From contig NZ_JAUSBV010000005.1 in the NCBI RefSeq assembly GCF_030651915.1, positions 1,116,001-1,180,000 of the forward strand: 64,000 bases of DNA. Direction: 5' to 3'. Positions within the stretch are counted from its first letter, which is position 1. Each line of letters opens with the position of its first letter. Below are positions 1 to 10,631 of this stretch, in pieces. The translations under genes were made by a program, and so were the position numbers. The DNA comes from Parvibaculum sp. Lineage in GTDB: Bacteria; Pseudomonadota; Alphaproteobacteria; Parvibaculales; Parvibaculaceae. The notes below the pieces were generated by a model. The model did no database searches and was not told the DNA's origin. It saw only the letters and a list, made by a program, of their open reading frames with translations.

Positions 1-1
1 G

Positions 2-2974
2 GCTGTTGTCGAAACGCGCATCACCGAGGTCATCGAGGAGCGCATTGCCGGCATCGAGGGCATTTCCTTCGTGCAATCCTCAAGCGAGGATGGACGCTCG
101 CGCATCACCATCGAATTCAACCCGGAACGCGACATTGACGCGGCCGCCAATGATATTCGCGACCGTGTCTCAGGCATTCTCGGCAATCTGCCGGTCGAGG
201 CCGACCCGCCGGACATCCAGAAAGCCGATTCCAGCGACGACGTCATCATGTGGCTCAACGTCGTCAGCGACCGGTTGTCGATGCTGGAGTTGACCGACTA
301 TGTGGAGCGCCATCTTGTCGACCGGTTTTCGACGCAGGACGGCGTGGCACGGGTCAGGCTCAGCGGCGCGCGCAGCTATTCGATGCGCATCTGGCTCGAC
401 CGCACCGCGCTTGCAGCCCGCGCGCTGACGGTGGGCGATGTCGAGGCGGCGCTGATCGCCGAGAATGTCGAGCTGCCGGCCGGCAGCATCGAATCCGTGC
501 AGCGGCAATTCACCGCCCGCGTCGAGCGCGGCTTTCGCAGCGAAGAGGATTTCCGTCAGCTTGTGCTCGGCCAGGGCAGCGACGGCTATCTGGTACGACT
601 CGGCGATGTCGCGCGCGTCGAGCGCGCGGCGGCCGAAGAGCGGACGTTCTTTCGCGGTAATCGCGTGCCGATGGTCGGTATCGGCATCATCAAGCAGTCG
701 CAGGCCAACACGCTCACCGTGGCGCGTGCAGCGAAGGCCGAGGCCGAACGTCTTGCGCCCGGGCTGCCCGAGGGCATGGATATTCGCCGCAGCTACGACA
801 CCAGCGTCTTCATCGAGGGCGCGGTCAACGAGGTCTACAAGACACTGTTCATTGCCATCGGTCTCGTCATCCTGACGATTTTCGTCTTTCTCGGCAGTGC
901 GCGGGCGACGCTGGTGCCGGCCGTCACCGTCCCCGTGTCGCTGATTGCGCCCTTTCTGGTGCTCTTCGCGCTCGGCTTTTCGGTCAACCTGCTGACATTG
1001 CTGGCGCTGGTGCTCGCCATCGGGCTCGTGGTCGACGACACGATCGTGGTACTCGAGAACATTTACCGGCGCATGGAGGAAGGCGAGACGCCGCTTGTCG
1101 CCGCCTATCGCGGGGCGCGACAGGTCGGCTTCGCCGTCATCGCCACCACCGTGGTTCTGATTGCAGTCTTTGTGCCCCTCGCCTTTGTCGAGGGTGCCAT
1201 CGGTCGCCTGTTTTCGGAGTTCGCGATCACGATGGCCGCGGCGGTCGCCTTTTCGAGCCTCGTCGCCCTCAGCCTGTCGCCGATGTTGTCGTCGAAGATA
1301 CTCCGGCCGACATCCAATCACACCCGTTTCAATATCGCCGTCGATGCGGCGTTCGACAAGCTCAAGACGCGCTACCGCGAAGCGCTGGGCCGCGCGCTCG
1401 ACAGGCCGTCGATCACGATGGCGACATTCGGCGGACTTGTGATCGCGGCACTGGGCCTCTTCATCGTCATCCCGTCCGAATATGCGCCACGCGAGGATCG
1501 CGGTATTTTCTTCGTGATGGTCAACGGACCGGAAGGGGCCTCGTTCAATTATATCAACGACTACATGACCGAGATCGAGGACCGATTGATGCCGCTGGTC
1601 GAGAGTGGCGAGATCAACCGGCTGCTGGTGCGCGCGCCGCGTTCGTTCGGAAATCTGTCAAGCTTCAACACCGGCGTCGCCGTCGTCGTTCTGGTCGACT
1701 GGAGCGAGCGGCGTTCGGCCTGGGAGATCATGGCCGATGTGCGCGCCCGCGTTGCCGACCTGCCGGGCGTCACCGCCTCACCGATGATGCGGCAGGGCTT
1801 CGGCCGCGGCGCCGCCAAGCCGGTGCAGTTCGTCATTGGCGGCGGCTCCTACGAGGAGCTCCGGGAATGGCGCGACATCCTGATCGCGGCGGTTGAGGTG
1901 GACAATCCCGGCCTCGTCAATATCGACCACGACTTCAAGGAAACAAAACCGCAGCTTCGCGTCGAGATCGACCGCAACAATGCCGGCGATCTCGGCGTGA
2001 CGGTCGGCAATATCGGGCGCACGCTGGAGACGGTGTTCGGGTCGCGGCGGGTGACGACCTTCACGTCCGGCGGCGAGGAATACGATGTCATTCTGGAAGG
2101 CGAGCGCTCAGCGCAACGAACGCCCAGCGACATGAGCAATGTTTTCGTGCGGTCGGAGCGGACCGGCGAACTGATTCCACTGGCCAACCTTGTCACGGTG
2201 ACCGAGGCCGCCGGGCCGGCAAGCCTCAATCGCTACAACCGGATGCGCGCCATCACCATCGATGCCAACCTGGCCGATGGCTATACGCTTGGCGCAGCGC
2301 TGGAACACATGCGCGATCTCGCCCGCCAGCATCTGCCCCCGAATGTCGCCATCGACTATCGCGGTCAATCGCTCGACTTCATGCGGGCGGGCGGCGCGCT
2401 CGGCTTCATCTTCGTGCTGGGGCTGATCGTTGTCTTCCTGGTTCTGGCCGCACAATTCGAGAGTTTCGTTCATCCGGTCGTCATCATCCTGACGGTGCCG
2501 CTGGCGATCACCGGCGGGCTCTTCGGGATATGGATCAGCGGCGGCACGATCAATCTCTACACGCAGATCGGCCTGATCATGCTTGTGGGGCTCGCGGCCA
2601 AGAACGGCATTCTGATCGTCGAATTCGCCAACCAGTTGCGCGACGAGGGGCGGGAGTTCAGCGAAGCGCTGGTCGAGGCTTCAGTGATCCGCCTGCGCCC
2701 GATCCTGATGACGGCGATCACCACCATCGCCGGTTCGGTGGCGCTGATCCTGTCCTTCGGCGCCGGCGCAGAGACGCGCACGGCCATTGGCGTCGTTATC
2801 TTCTCGGGCGTCATCGCCACTACTATTTTTACGCTCTTCGTGGTGCCGGTGGCCTATCAGGCGCTGGCGCGCCGGACCGGGTCGCCGGGCGACACGCAGC
2901 GCCGGCTCGAAGAGGAGATTGAGCTGGTCGGGGGCGCCGTGCGCCGGCCGCGACCGATGGAAGGGGCGGAATAG
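2..2974 (+). CDS. RND multidrug efflux permease, HAE1/AcrB type (5' end cut by window)
   Basis: Inner-membrane proton-driven pump of the AcrB/MexB type. The frame is open from base 2, so the true start lies outside the window. The first visible residues, AVVETRITEVIEERI, match the start of the AcrB porter domain, so roughly 50 N-terminal residues with the first membrane helix are missing. The fourth-helix proton relay is seen as VVDDTIVVLEN with both aspartates, and the later helix keeps the relay lysine in GLAAKNGILIVEF. Two clusters of hydrophobic helices flank two large periplasmic loops, as in the family. The gene ends 6 bp before the CoA-transferase gene, which suggests cotranscription. 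The adaptor and outer-membrane partners are not visible; the adaptor probably lies upstream. The substrate cannot be read from the sequence. Confidence 0.93.
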   Translation, partial: AVVETRITEVIEERIAGIEGISFVQSSSEDGRSRITIEFNPERDIDAAANDIRDRVSGILGNLPVEADPPDIQKADSSDDVIMWLNVVSDRLSMLELTDYVERHLVDRFSTQDGVARVRLSGARSYSMRIWLDRTALAARALTVGDVEAALIAENVELPAGSIESVQRQFTARVERGFRSEEDFRQLVLGQGSDGYLVRLGDVARVERAAAEERTFFRGNRVPMVGIGIIKQSQANTLTVARAAKAEAERLAPGLPEGMDIRRSYDTSVFIEGAVNEVYKTLFIAIGLVILTIFVFLGSARATLVPAVTVPVSLIAPFLVLFALGFSVNLLTLLALVLAIGLVVDDTIVVLENIYRRMEEGETPLVAAYRGARQVGFAVIATTVVLIAVFVPLAFVEGAIGRLFSEFAITMAAAVAFSSLVALSLSPMLSSKILRPTSNHTRFNIAVDAAFDKLKTRYREALGRALDRPSITMATFGGLVIAALGLFIVIPSEYAPREDRGIFFVMVNGPEGASFNYINDYMTEIEDRLMPLVESGEINRLLVRAPRSFGNLSSFNTGVAVVVLVDWSERRSAWEIMADVRARVADLPGVTASPMMRQGFGRGAAKPVQFVIGGGSYEELREWRDILIAAVEVDNPGLVNIDHDFKETKPQLRVEIDRNNAGDLGVTVGNIGRTLETVFGSRRVTTFTSGGEEYDVILEGERSAQRTPSDMSNVFVRSERTGELIPLANLVTVTEAAGPASLNRYNRMRAITIDANLADGYTLGAALEHMRDLARQHLPPNVAIDYRGQSLDFMRAGGALGFIFVLGLIVVFLVLAAQFESFVHPVVIILTVPLAITGGLFGIWISGGTINLYTQIGLIMLVGLAAKNGILIVEFANQLRDEGREFSEALVEASVIRLRPILMTAITTIAGSVALILSFGAGAETRTAIGVVIFSGVIATTIFTLFVVPVAYQALARRTGSPGDTQRRLEEEIELVGGAVRRPRPMEGAE

Positions 2975-2980
2975 GATCCG

Positions 2981-4816
<1,836 letters not shown>

Positions 4817-4849
4817 AAATTTGCTGCTACGCGCTGGGAGGGCACCCGC

Positions 4850-5575
4850 ATGATCGATCTCTATTACTGGCCGACACCCAACGGCAAGAAAGTGACGATC
4901 CTGCTCGAGGAGTGCGGCCTCGATTACAAGCTGATCCCGCTGCATATCGGCCGCGGCGACCAGTTCAGCCCCGAATTCCTGAAGCTCAATCCCAATCACC
5001 GGATGCCGGCCATGATCGACCATGCGCCAATGGGCGGCGGCGCGCCGATCGGCATTTTCGAGTCCGGCGCGATGATGATGTATATCGCCGAAAAAGCCGG
5101 GAAGTTCTTTCCGCAGGACCCCCACGGCAAGTACGAAGTGATCCAGTGGGTGATGTGGCAGATGGCCAATCAGGGCCCGAAGCTCGGCGAGTGCGGCCAT
5201 TTCCGCCGGCTGGGCGACCGCGAGGGCGACCAGTCCTACGCCGTGCGCCGCTTCACCGACGAGGCCAACCGGCTCTATGGCGTCATGAACAACCGTCTCT
5301 ACGACCGGCGCTACTTGGCCGGCGACGAATACACGATCGCCGACATGATCTGCTACCCATGGGCCGTCAACTGGAAGGCGCAGGGGCAGGAGATCGCGGA
5401 GTTCAAGCATTTCAGGCGCTGGCTCGAGGAGATCGGCGAGCGGCCGGCGGTCCAGCGCGGCATGGCGGCAGGCGGCGACCTTTCGATGGACCTGTCCAAA
5501 ATGACGCCCGAGGAGCAGGAGAAGGTCCGCAAGATGCTCTACAACCAGCGCGCGCGACCGGCGCCGGATGCCTGA
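4850..5575 (+). CDS. Glutathione S-transferase, YfcG/Nu-class-like
   Basis: Cytosolic glutathione transferase of 241 residues. The N-terminal thioredoxin-like half begins MIDLYYWPTPNGKKV and places Thr9 and Asn11 where E. coli YfcG (disulfide-bond reductase GstB/Nu class) has its two active-site residues. ESGAMMMYIAEKAG is the glutathione-binding ESxAI-type motif, and an all-helical C-terminal half follows. A strong Shine-Dalgarno GGGAGGG precedes the ATG. It sits alone between the CoA-transferase gene and the PadR operon. A disulfide-reductase rather than conjugating role is inferred from the YfcG resemblance. Confidence 0.9.
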   Translation: MIDLYYWPTPNGKKVTILLEECGLDYKLIPLHIGRGDQFSPEFLKLNPNHRMPAMIDHAPMGGGAPIGIFESGAMMMYIAEKAGKFFPQDPHGKYEVIQWVMWQMANQGPKLGECGHFRRLGDREGDQSYAVRRFTDEANRLYGVMNNRLYDRRYLAGDEYTIADMICYPWAVNWKAQGQEIAEFKHFRRWLEEIGERPAVQRGMAAGGDLSMDLSKMTPEEQEKVRKMLYNQRARPAPDA

Positions 5576-5680
5576 GACACAGCCACATTTCGTCGCGTCG
5601 CGCTGGTGTTGCGTGTTTGCCGCAGTGCAAAAAAATACAGAAAAGAGCGCGAAAAGCGCGCATCAGGCTCTTGGAATTTA

Positions 5681-5730
5681 ATATATCGGTCCTATATAGG
5701 TTCGATATATCGGTCCGTCATATGGGACCG
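5681..5730. promoter_or_regulatory. Candidate PadR operator/promoter region
   Basis: ATATATCGGTCC occurs twice as a direct repeat (5681-5692 and 5705-5716, 24-bp period). Between them lies the palindrome CCTATATAGG (5691-5700). The second repeat also forms an inverted repeat, CGGTCC-N8-GGACCG (5711-5730). The region ends 20 bp before the padR start. Dyads just upstream of PadR genes are typical autoregulatory operators; binding here is inferred. Confidence 0.5.
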
Positions 5731-5750
5731 CGACATGGACACCCCCCGCG

Positions 5751-6311
5751 ATGCAAGTCACGACGCTCTGTCTCGGCGCGTTGGTTTTTGGCGAAGCCAC
5801 AGGCTACGAAATCAACAAGATGTTCGAGGATGGCCCTTTCAGCCACTTTCTCGACGCCAGCTATGGCTCGATCTATCCGGCGCTGACGCGGCTGACGGAT
5901 GAAGGGCTTGTCACCTGCAAGGAAGAGCAGCAGGAGCGGCGCCCCGACAAGAAAATCTATGCGCTGACCGAAAGAGGCCGGCAGAGCCTGCGCGATGCGC
6001 TGCATATGCCGCTGGCCGCCGACAAGTTTCGTTCGGAATTCCTGTTCGCCGTCCTTTTCGCCCATTTGCTGCCGCGCTCGCGCGTCGCCGAACTGGTCGA
6101 TCAGCGTCTGGCCGAAATGAAAGCCAAGACCGAAGAACTCGCGACACGCGATCCGGGCGACACGCCGGGGACGGATTTCGCGCGCCTCTACGGTCACGCC
6201 GTCTATTCGGCATCCGTCTCCTTTCTCGAGAACAACCGGCACCTGATCGAAGACATAGCGGCGGACGACAAGCCGCAGGACAACCCCAAAGCAGTACATA
6301 CTCATGTTTGA
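5751..6311 (+). CDS. PadR-family transcriptional regulator
   Basis: A 186-residue regulator. The N-terminal winged helix-turn-helix reads LCLGALVFGEATGYEINKMF and then SYGSIYPALTRLTDEGLV, the signature of PadR proteins. The C-terminal half is a helical dimerisation region of the Vir type. The ATG at 5751 fits the family N-terminus; no in-frame start exists just upstream. It overlaps the RND adaptor gene by 8 bp, so it very likely regulates that adaptor and permease operon and itself through the repeats at 5681-5730. PadR proteins usually repress and respond to phenolic or drug-like ligands; the ligand here is unknown. Confidence 0.92.
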   Translation: MQVTTLCLGALVFGEATGYEINKMFEDGPFSHFLDASYGSIYPALTRLTDEGLVTCKEEQQERRPDKKIYALTERGRQSLRDALHMPLAADKFRSEFLFAVLFAHLLPRSRVAELVDQRLAEMKAKTEELATRDPGDTPGTDFARLYGHAVYSASVSFLENNRHLIEDIAADDKPQDNPKAVHTHV

Positions 6312-7437
6312 GCGTCAGCGGAAAATCATCGAACAGACCGGAAGCAAACTCCACCGCTCGCATCTGATCGCGATCGGCATCGGGGTGGCGATCGGCCTCT
6401 GGTTCATCAGTGGCCTTTTCGGCGGCTCGAACGGCGATATCAACGAAATGACCGCGGCCGAGCGCGATGCCGCCAACGCAATCGTTCCCCAGGTGCGCGT
6501 TGTCACATCGACTGCGACCGCCCGGCAGGGAACGGTGGCAATCCGCGGACGCACGGCGGCGAAGCGTGCCGTCGAAGTGCGCGCCGAGACGCAGGGTACC
6601 GTGTCGGAGCTGCCCGTCGAAAAAGGTGCGCGGGTCAAGGCCGGCGAGGTGCTGTGCGGCATCAATCTCGATGCCCGCGACGCACAGCTTGCCGAGGCCA
6701 AGGCGATGGCACGGCAGCGTCAACTTGAATATGACGCCTCGCGCCAGCTGGCCGAAAAAGGCTACCGCGCACCGACCGCGGCGGCGGCTTCGAGAGCGGC
6801 GCATGACGCCGCCCAGGCGCGTCTGAAGCAAATGGAGATCGCGGTTGCCCAGACAAGGCTCGTCGCGCCCTTCGACGGCATATTCGACGACCGCCGTGTC
6901 GAGGTTGGCGACTATCTGCGTGTCGGCGATGTTTGCGGCCTCGTCGTGGAGCTCGATCCGCTGCTGGTCATCGGTCAGGTTTCCGAAGACCGGGTCAGCG
7001 CGCTGCGGATCGGCCTGCCGGGCCGGGCCCGGCTGATCACGGGTGAAACCGCAGAGGGCACCGTCAGCTTTGTCGCCAAGACGGCCGACCCGGCGACACG
7101 CACATTCCGCGTCGAGCTTGAAGTTGCCAATCCGGATTTCGGGATGCGCGCCGGCATCACGGCGGAAATCATCGTGCCCGGCGACGAAGTTCAGGCTCAT
7201 CGCATTCCCAGTTCCGTGATCGCGCTCGACGACAAGGGCGTGATCGGCGTCCGCACGGTGGATAAAGACAGCCGCGTCAAGTTCAACGCGATCCAGCTGG
7301 TCGACGATACGCCCGACGGTCTCTGGGTTTCCGGTCTTCCGCATACGGTGACACTCATCACCGTCGGCCAGGATTACGTGATCGAAGGCCAGAAGGTCGA
7401 GGCAATGCCCACCGCCCAGCTGGGAGCCGGCCTGTGA
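6304..7437 (+). CDS. RND efflux periplasmic adaptor (HlyD/MFP family)
   Basis: Membrane fusion protein of 377 residues linking an RND permease to an outer-membrane channel. One N-terminal membrane anchor (about residues 20-38, LIAIGIGVAIGLWFISGLF) is followed by a split lipoyl/barrel-sandwich domain (VSELPVEKGARVKAGEVL, then TRLVAPFDGIFDDRRVEVG) and a helical hairpin between them. A beta-barrel and membrane-proximal domain follow. There is no lipobox. The start overlaps the end of padR by 8 bp, and the stop overlaps the GTG of the permease gene, so the three genes form one translationally coupled operon. No outer-membrane factor gene is encoded nearby. Confidence 0.92.
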   Translation: MFERQRKIIEQTGSKLHRSHLIAIGIGVAIGLWFISGLFGGSNGDINEMTAAERDAANAIVPQVRVVTSTATARQGTVAIRGRTAAKRAVEVRAETQGTVSELPVEKGARVKAGEVLCGINLDARDAQLAEAKAMARQRQLEYDASRQLAEKGYRAPTAAAASRAAHDAAQARLKQMEIAVAQTRLVAPFDGIFDDRRVEVGDYLRVGDVCGLVVELDPLLVIGQVSEDRVSALRIGLPGRARLITGETAEGTVSFVAKTADPATRTFRVELEVANPDFGMRAGITAEIIVPGDEVQAHRIPSSVIALDDKGVIGVRTVDKDSRVKFNAIQLVDDTPDGLWVSGLPHTVTLITVGQDYVIEGQKVEAMPTAQLGAGL

Positions 7438-10400
7438 ACGGTTTTATCGACGCAATTCAGGGACGCACCCGGACCGTCATGACGACCATGGTCTTGATGG
7501 TCATTGCCGGTCTCATTTCCTATGTGACGATTCCGAAGGAAGCTGACCCCGACATCCCGATTCCGATTTTCTACGTTTCGATCACACATCAGGGCATCTC
7601 GCCGGAAGATGCCGAACGGCTGCTGATCCGTCCGATGGAGACGGAGCTGCGCTCGCTCGAAGGGCTTGAAGATATCACGGCCACAGCCTCGCAGGGCCAT
7701 GCCGGTATCGTGTTGCGTTTCGATGTCAGCTTCGACAAGGACAAGGCGCTGCTGGATGTACGCGAGAAAGTCGATCTCGCCCGCGCCAAGCTCCCGGCCG
7801 ATACCGACGAGCCGACGGTGCGCGAATTCAACGCCGCACTCTTTCCCGTTCTGATCGTGACGCTTTCGGGCGAAGTGCCGGAGCGGACGCTCTACGAGGC
7901 GGCGCGGCGGCTGAAGGACGAGATCGAAGCGGTTCCAACCGTATTGCAGGCCGAGCTTGTCGGCCACCGCGAGGAGTTGCTCGAAGTTGCGATCGATCCG
8001 GCCAAGCTCGAATCCTATGGCATCGCCCAGGCCGAACTCATCAACATCGTGACGATGAACAACCGGCTGGTCGCGGCGGGCAGCATCGATACCGGCCAGG
8101 GCCGCTTTTCGGTCAAGGTACCCGGACTGTTCGAATCGCGTGAAGACGTCCTGACCTTGCCGGTCAAGGTTTCCGGCGACGGGATCGTGACACTTTCGGA
8201 CGTCGCCGAGATTCGCCGGACCTTCAAGGATCCGGACGGCTATGCGCGCTTCAACGGCCATCCGGCCATCGCCATCGAAATCACCAAGCGGATCGGCACC
8301 AACATCGTCGACAACAACACGCATGTGCGCGCCGTCGTCGACGAATTCACGACCGACTGGCCGGAGGCGATCCATGTCGATTTCACACTGGATGCCTCAA
8401 GCTGGATCCATCGTTCACTTGGTTCGCTCCAGTCCTCGATCACGACGGCCATCGTGCTGGTGATGATCGTCGTCGTGGCCGCGCTTGGCCTGCGTTCGGC
8501 GCTGCTCGTCGGCATCGCCATTCCCACCTCCTTCATGATCGGCTTCCTGTTCCTTTCGGTGACGGGCTACACCGTCAACATGATGGTCATGTTCGGCATG
8601 CTGCTGTCCGTCGGCATGCTGGTCGACGGCGCCATTGTGCTGGTCGAATATGCCGACCGCAAAATGTCGGAAGGACTCGACCGGCGGGGGGCCTACGGAC
8701 TTGCGGCCAAGCGCATGTTCTGGCCGATCGCCGCTTCCACGGCGACGACGCTCGCCGCCTTCCTGCCGATGCTGCTGTGGCCCGGCGTCAGCGGCAAGTT
8801 CATGAGCTATCTGCCGATCACGCTGATCGTCGTGCTTTCGGCCTCATTCCTCACCGCCCTTGTCTTCCTGCCCGTGCTCGGCTCGCTGGTCGGCAAGGCC
8901 GAAAGCGCCGGCAGCGATGTTTTGAAACTTCTCGCCGGCGCGGAGACGGGCGACATCCGCTCGCTTCCCGGCTTCACCGGCGCCTATGTCCGGCTGCTCG
9001 CCCGGCTGATCTACTATCCGGGACGGATTCTCGCCGGAACCGCCGTCATTCTCGTCGTCACGATCGCGCTCTTCTCCAACTTCAACAATGGCGTCGAATT
9101 CTTCGTCGACACCGAGCCGGAACAGGCGATCGTTCTGGTGAGCGCGCGCGGCAATCTGTCGGCTCAGGATACGCTGACGCTGGCGCGCGACGTCGAAGAT
9201 ATCGTGCTTTCGACCGATGGCGTCAGGACCGTTTTCACGCGCACCGGACCTGGCCTCGGCTCGGGGCCCGTCGGCCGCGGCGACGTGCCGAAGGATCTCA
9301 TCGCGCAGCTGATGATCGAGTTGAAGCCCTATGAGGAACGGGCCAAGGGCGCCGTCGTTCTCGATGAAATCCGCCAGAGGACCGACAAGATCCCCGGTAT
9401 CAAGGTTGAACTGCGCAAGGTCGAGGACGGCCCGCCGACCGGCAAGGACATCCAGATCGAGCTGACATCCAACGATTATGGCCGGCTGCTGCAGGCCGCC
9501 GCCACCGTTCGCGATCATCTCGACCGGAATGTTGACGGGCTGATCGACGTCGAGGACGGACGGCCGCTGCCCGGGATCGAATGGGTGATGACGGTCGACC
9601 GCGAACTGGCCGGCCGTTTCGGCGCCGATGTGACCTCGGTCGGCGCGACGATCCAGCTCGTCACCAACGGCATCCTGATCGGCAAGTACCGGCCCGACGA
9701 TGCACAGGACGAGGTCGATATCCGGGCGCGTTTCCCCGGCGACTATCGCGTGCTCGACCAGCTCGACCAGTTGCGCGTTCAGACTCCGCATGGCCTCGTG
9801 CCGATTTCGAATTTCGTCACACGGACGGCGCAGCCGCAGGTCGGCACGATCGAGCGTATCGACGGCTTTCGCCGGATCATGGTCAAGGCCAACACCGCCT
9901 TCGACCGCGAGACGCAGACCAAGATCAATATTGACGAGAAGACGCGCGAGATACAGGAATGGATCGAGACACAGGATTTCGGCGCCGGCGTTCGCGTGAA
10001 GTTCCGTGGTGCCAATGAGGAGCAGAAAAAGGCATCGAACTTCCTCGGCGGGGCGCTTGTCGGCGCCATGTTTTTGATGTTCGTGATCCTGCTGACGCAA
10101 TTCAACAGTTTCTACCATTCGGTGCTGACGCTCTCGACGGTTGTGCTCTCGACCGTCGGCGTGCTGATCGGGATGATGGTCACCGGCCAGCCCTTCTCCG
10201 TCATCATGACGGGCACGGGCATTGTCGCGTTGGCCGGTATCGTGGTGAACAATTCGATCGTGCTGATCGATACCTATCAGCGCCTGCTCGGCGAAGGCAT
10301 GGAGGTCGTCGAGGCGGTGTTGCGCACGGCGGGGCAGCGTCTCAGGCCGATCATGTTGACCACGATCACCACCATGTTCGGTCTCTTGCCGATGGCGCTG

Positions 10401-10616
10401 CAGATCAATTTCGATTTCGCCGCGCGCGAAATCATTCTCGGCGGCCCGGTCGCGGCCTGGTGGGTGCAGTTGTCGACCGCGATCATTTTCGGTCTCGGCT
10501 TCTCGACGCTTCTGACGCTGGTGCTGGTGCCGGTGCTGCTGGCCGCGCCGTCGACCTTCAGGGAGCGGCGCAGGGGTTCGGCGCGGTTCGGCGCGATACC
10601 ACACGCGGCCGAATAG
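7434..10616 (+). CDS. RND efflux permease, AcrB superfamily (atypical relay residues)
   Basis: Inner-membrane pump of 1060 residues starting at a GTG that overlaps the adaptor stop (GTGA). The N-terminus has the usual first helix and YVTIPKEADPDIPIPIFYVS. It differs from the first permease in this window: helix 4 reads SVGMLVDGAIVLVEYADR, with one aspartate where AcrB has two, and the later relay helix reads ALAGIVVNNSIVLID, with Asn where AcrB has Lys940. This resembles the subgroup of RND pumps distinct from classical HAE1 drug pumps. It works with the adjacent adaptor and is probably controlled by PadR. The substrate is unknown. Confidence 0.93.
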   Translation: MNGFIDAIQGRTRTVMTTMVLMVIAGLISYVTIPKEADPDIPIPIFYVSITHQGISPEDAERLLIRPMETELRSLEGLEDITATASQGHAGIVLRFDVSFDKDKALLDVREKVDLARAKLPADTDEPTVREFNAALFPVLIVTLSGEVPERTLYEAARRLKDEIEAVPTVLQAELVGHREELLEVAIDPAKLESYGIAQAELINIVTMNNRLVAAGSIDTGQGRFSVKVPGLFESREDVLTLPVKVSGDGIVTLSDVAEIRRTFKDPDGYARFNGHPAIAIEITKRIGTNIVDNNTHVRAVVDEFTTDWPEAIHVDFTLDASSWIHRSLGSLQSSITTAIVLVMIVVVAALGLRSALLVGIAIPTSFMIGFLFLSVTGYTVNMMVMFGMLLSVGMLVDGAIVLVEYADRKMSEGLDRRGAYGLAAKRMFWPIAASTATTLAAFLPMLLWPGVSGKFMSYLPITLIVVLSASFLTALVFLPVLGSLVGKAESAGSDVLKLLAGAETGDIRSLPGFTGAYVRLLARLIYYPGRILAGTAVILVVTIALFSNFNNGVEFFVDTEPEQAIVLVSARGNLSAQDTLTLARDVEDIVLSTDGVRTVFTRTGPGLGSGPVGRGDVPKDLIAQLMIELKPYEERAKGAVVLDEIRQRTDKIPGIKVELRKVEDGPPTGKDIQIELTSNDYGRLLQAAATVRDHLDRNVDGLIDVEDGRPLPGIEWVMTVDRELAGRFGADVTSVGATIQLVTNGILIGKYRPDDAQDEVDIRARFPGDYRVLDQLDQLRVQTPHGLVPISNFVTRTAQPQVGTIERIDGFRRIMVKANTAFDRETQTKINIDEKTREIQEWIETQDFGAGVRVKFRGANEEQKKASNFLGGALVGAMFLMFVILLTQFNSFYHSVLTLSTVVLSTVGVLIGMMVTGQPFSVIMTGTGIVALAGIVVNNSIVLIDTYQRLLGEGMEVVEAVLRTAGQRLRPIMLTTITTMFGLLPMALQINFDFAAREIILGGPVAAWWVQLSTAIIFGLGFSTLLTLVLVPVLLAAPSTFRERRRGSARFGAIPHAAE

Positions 10617-10631
10617 GCACGCCTATTCGGC
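10608..10631. terminator. Perfect 11-bp inverted repeat spanning two convergent stop codons
   Basis: GCCGAATAGGC, a 2-nt AC loop, then GCCTATTCGGC. Both convergent genes end in GCC GAA TAG (Ala-Glu-stop), so the dyad contains both stop codons. There is no T run on either side, so if it stops transcription it would do so as a bare hairpin. It may work as a bidirectional barrier or may be a coincidence of two identical 3' ends. Confidence 0.45.

Noticed and set aside
8844-10604. A 586-codon open frame antisense to the second RND permease
   Set aside because: Composition is Arg/Asp/His rich and mirrors the sense codons of a clear permease; no family resemblance. GC-rich DNA gives such shadows.
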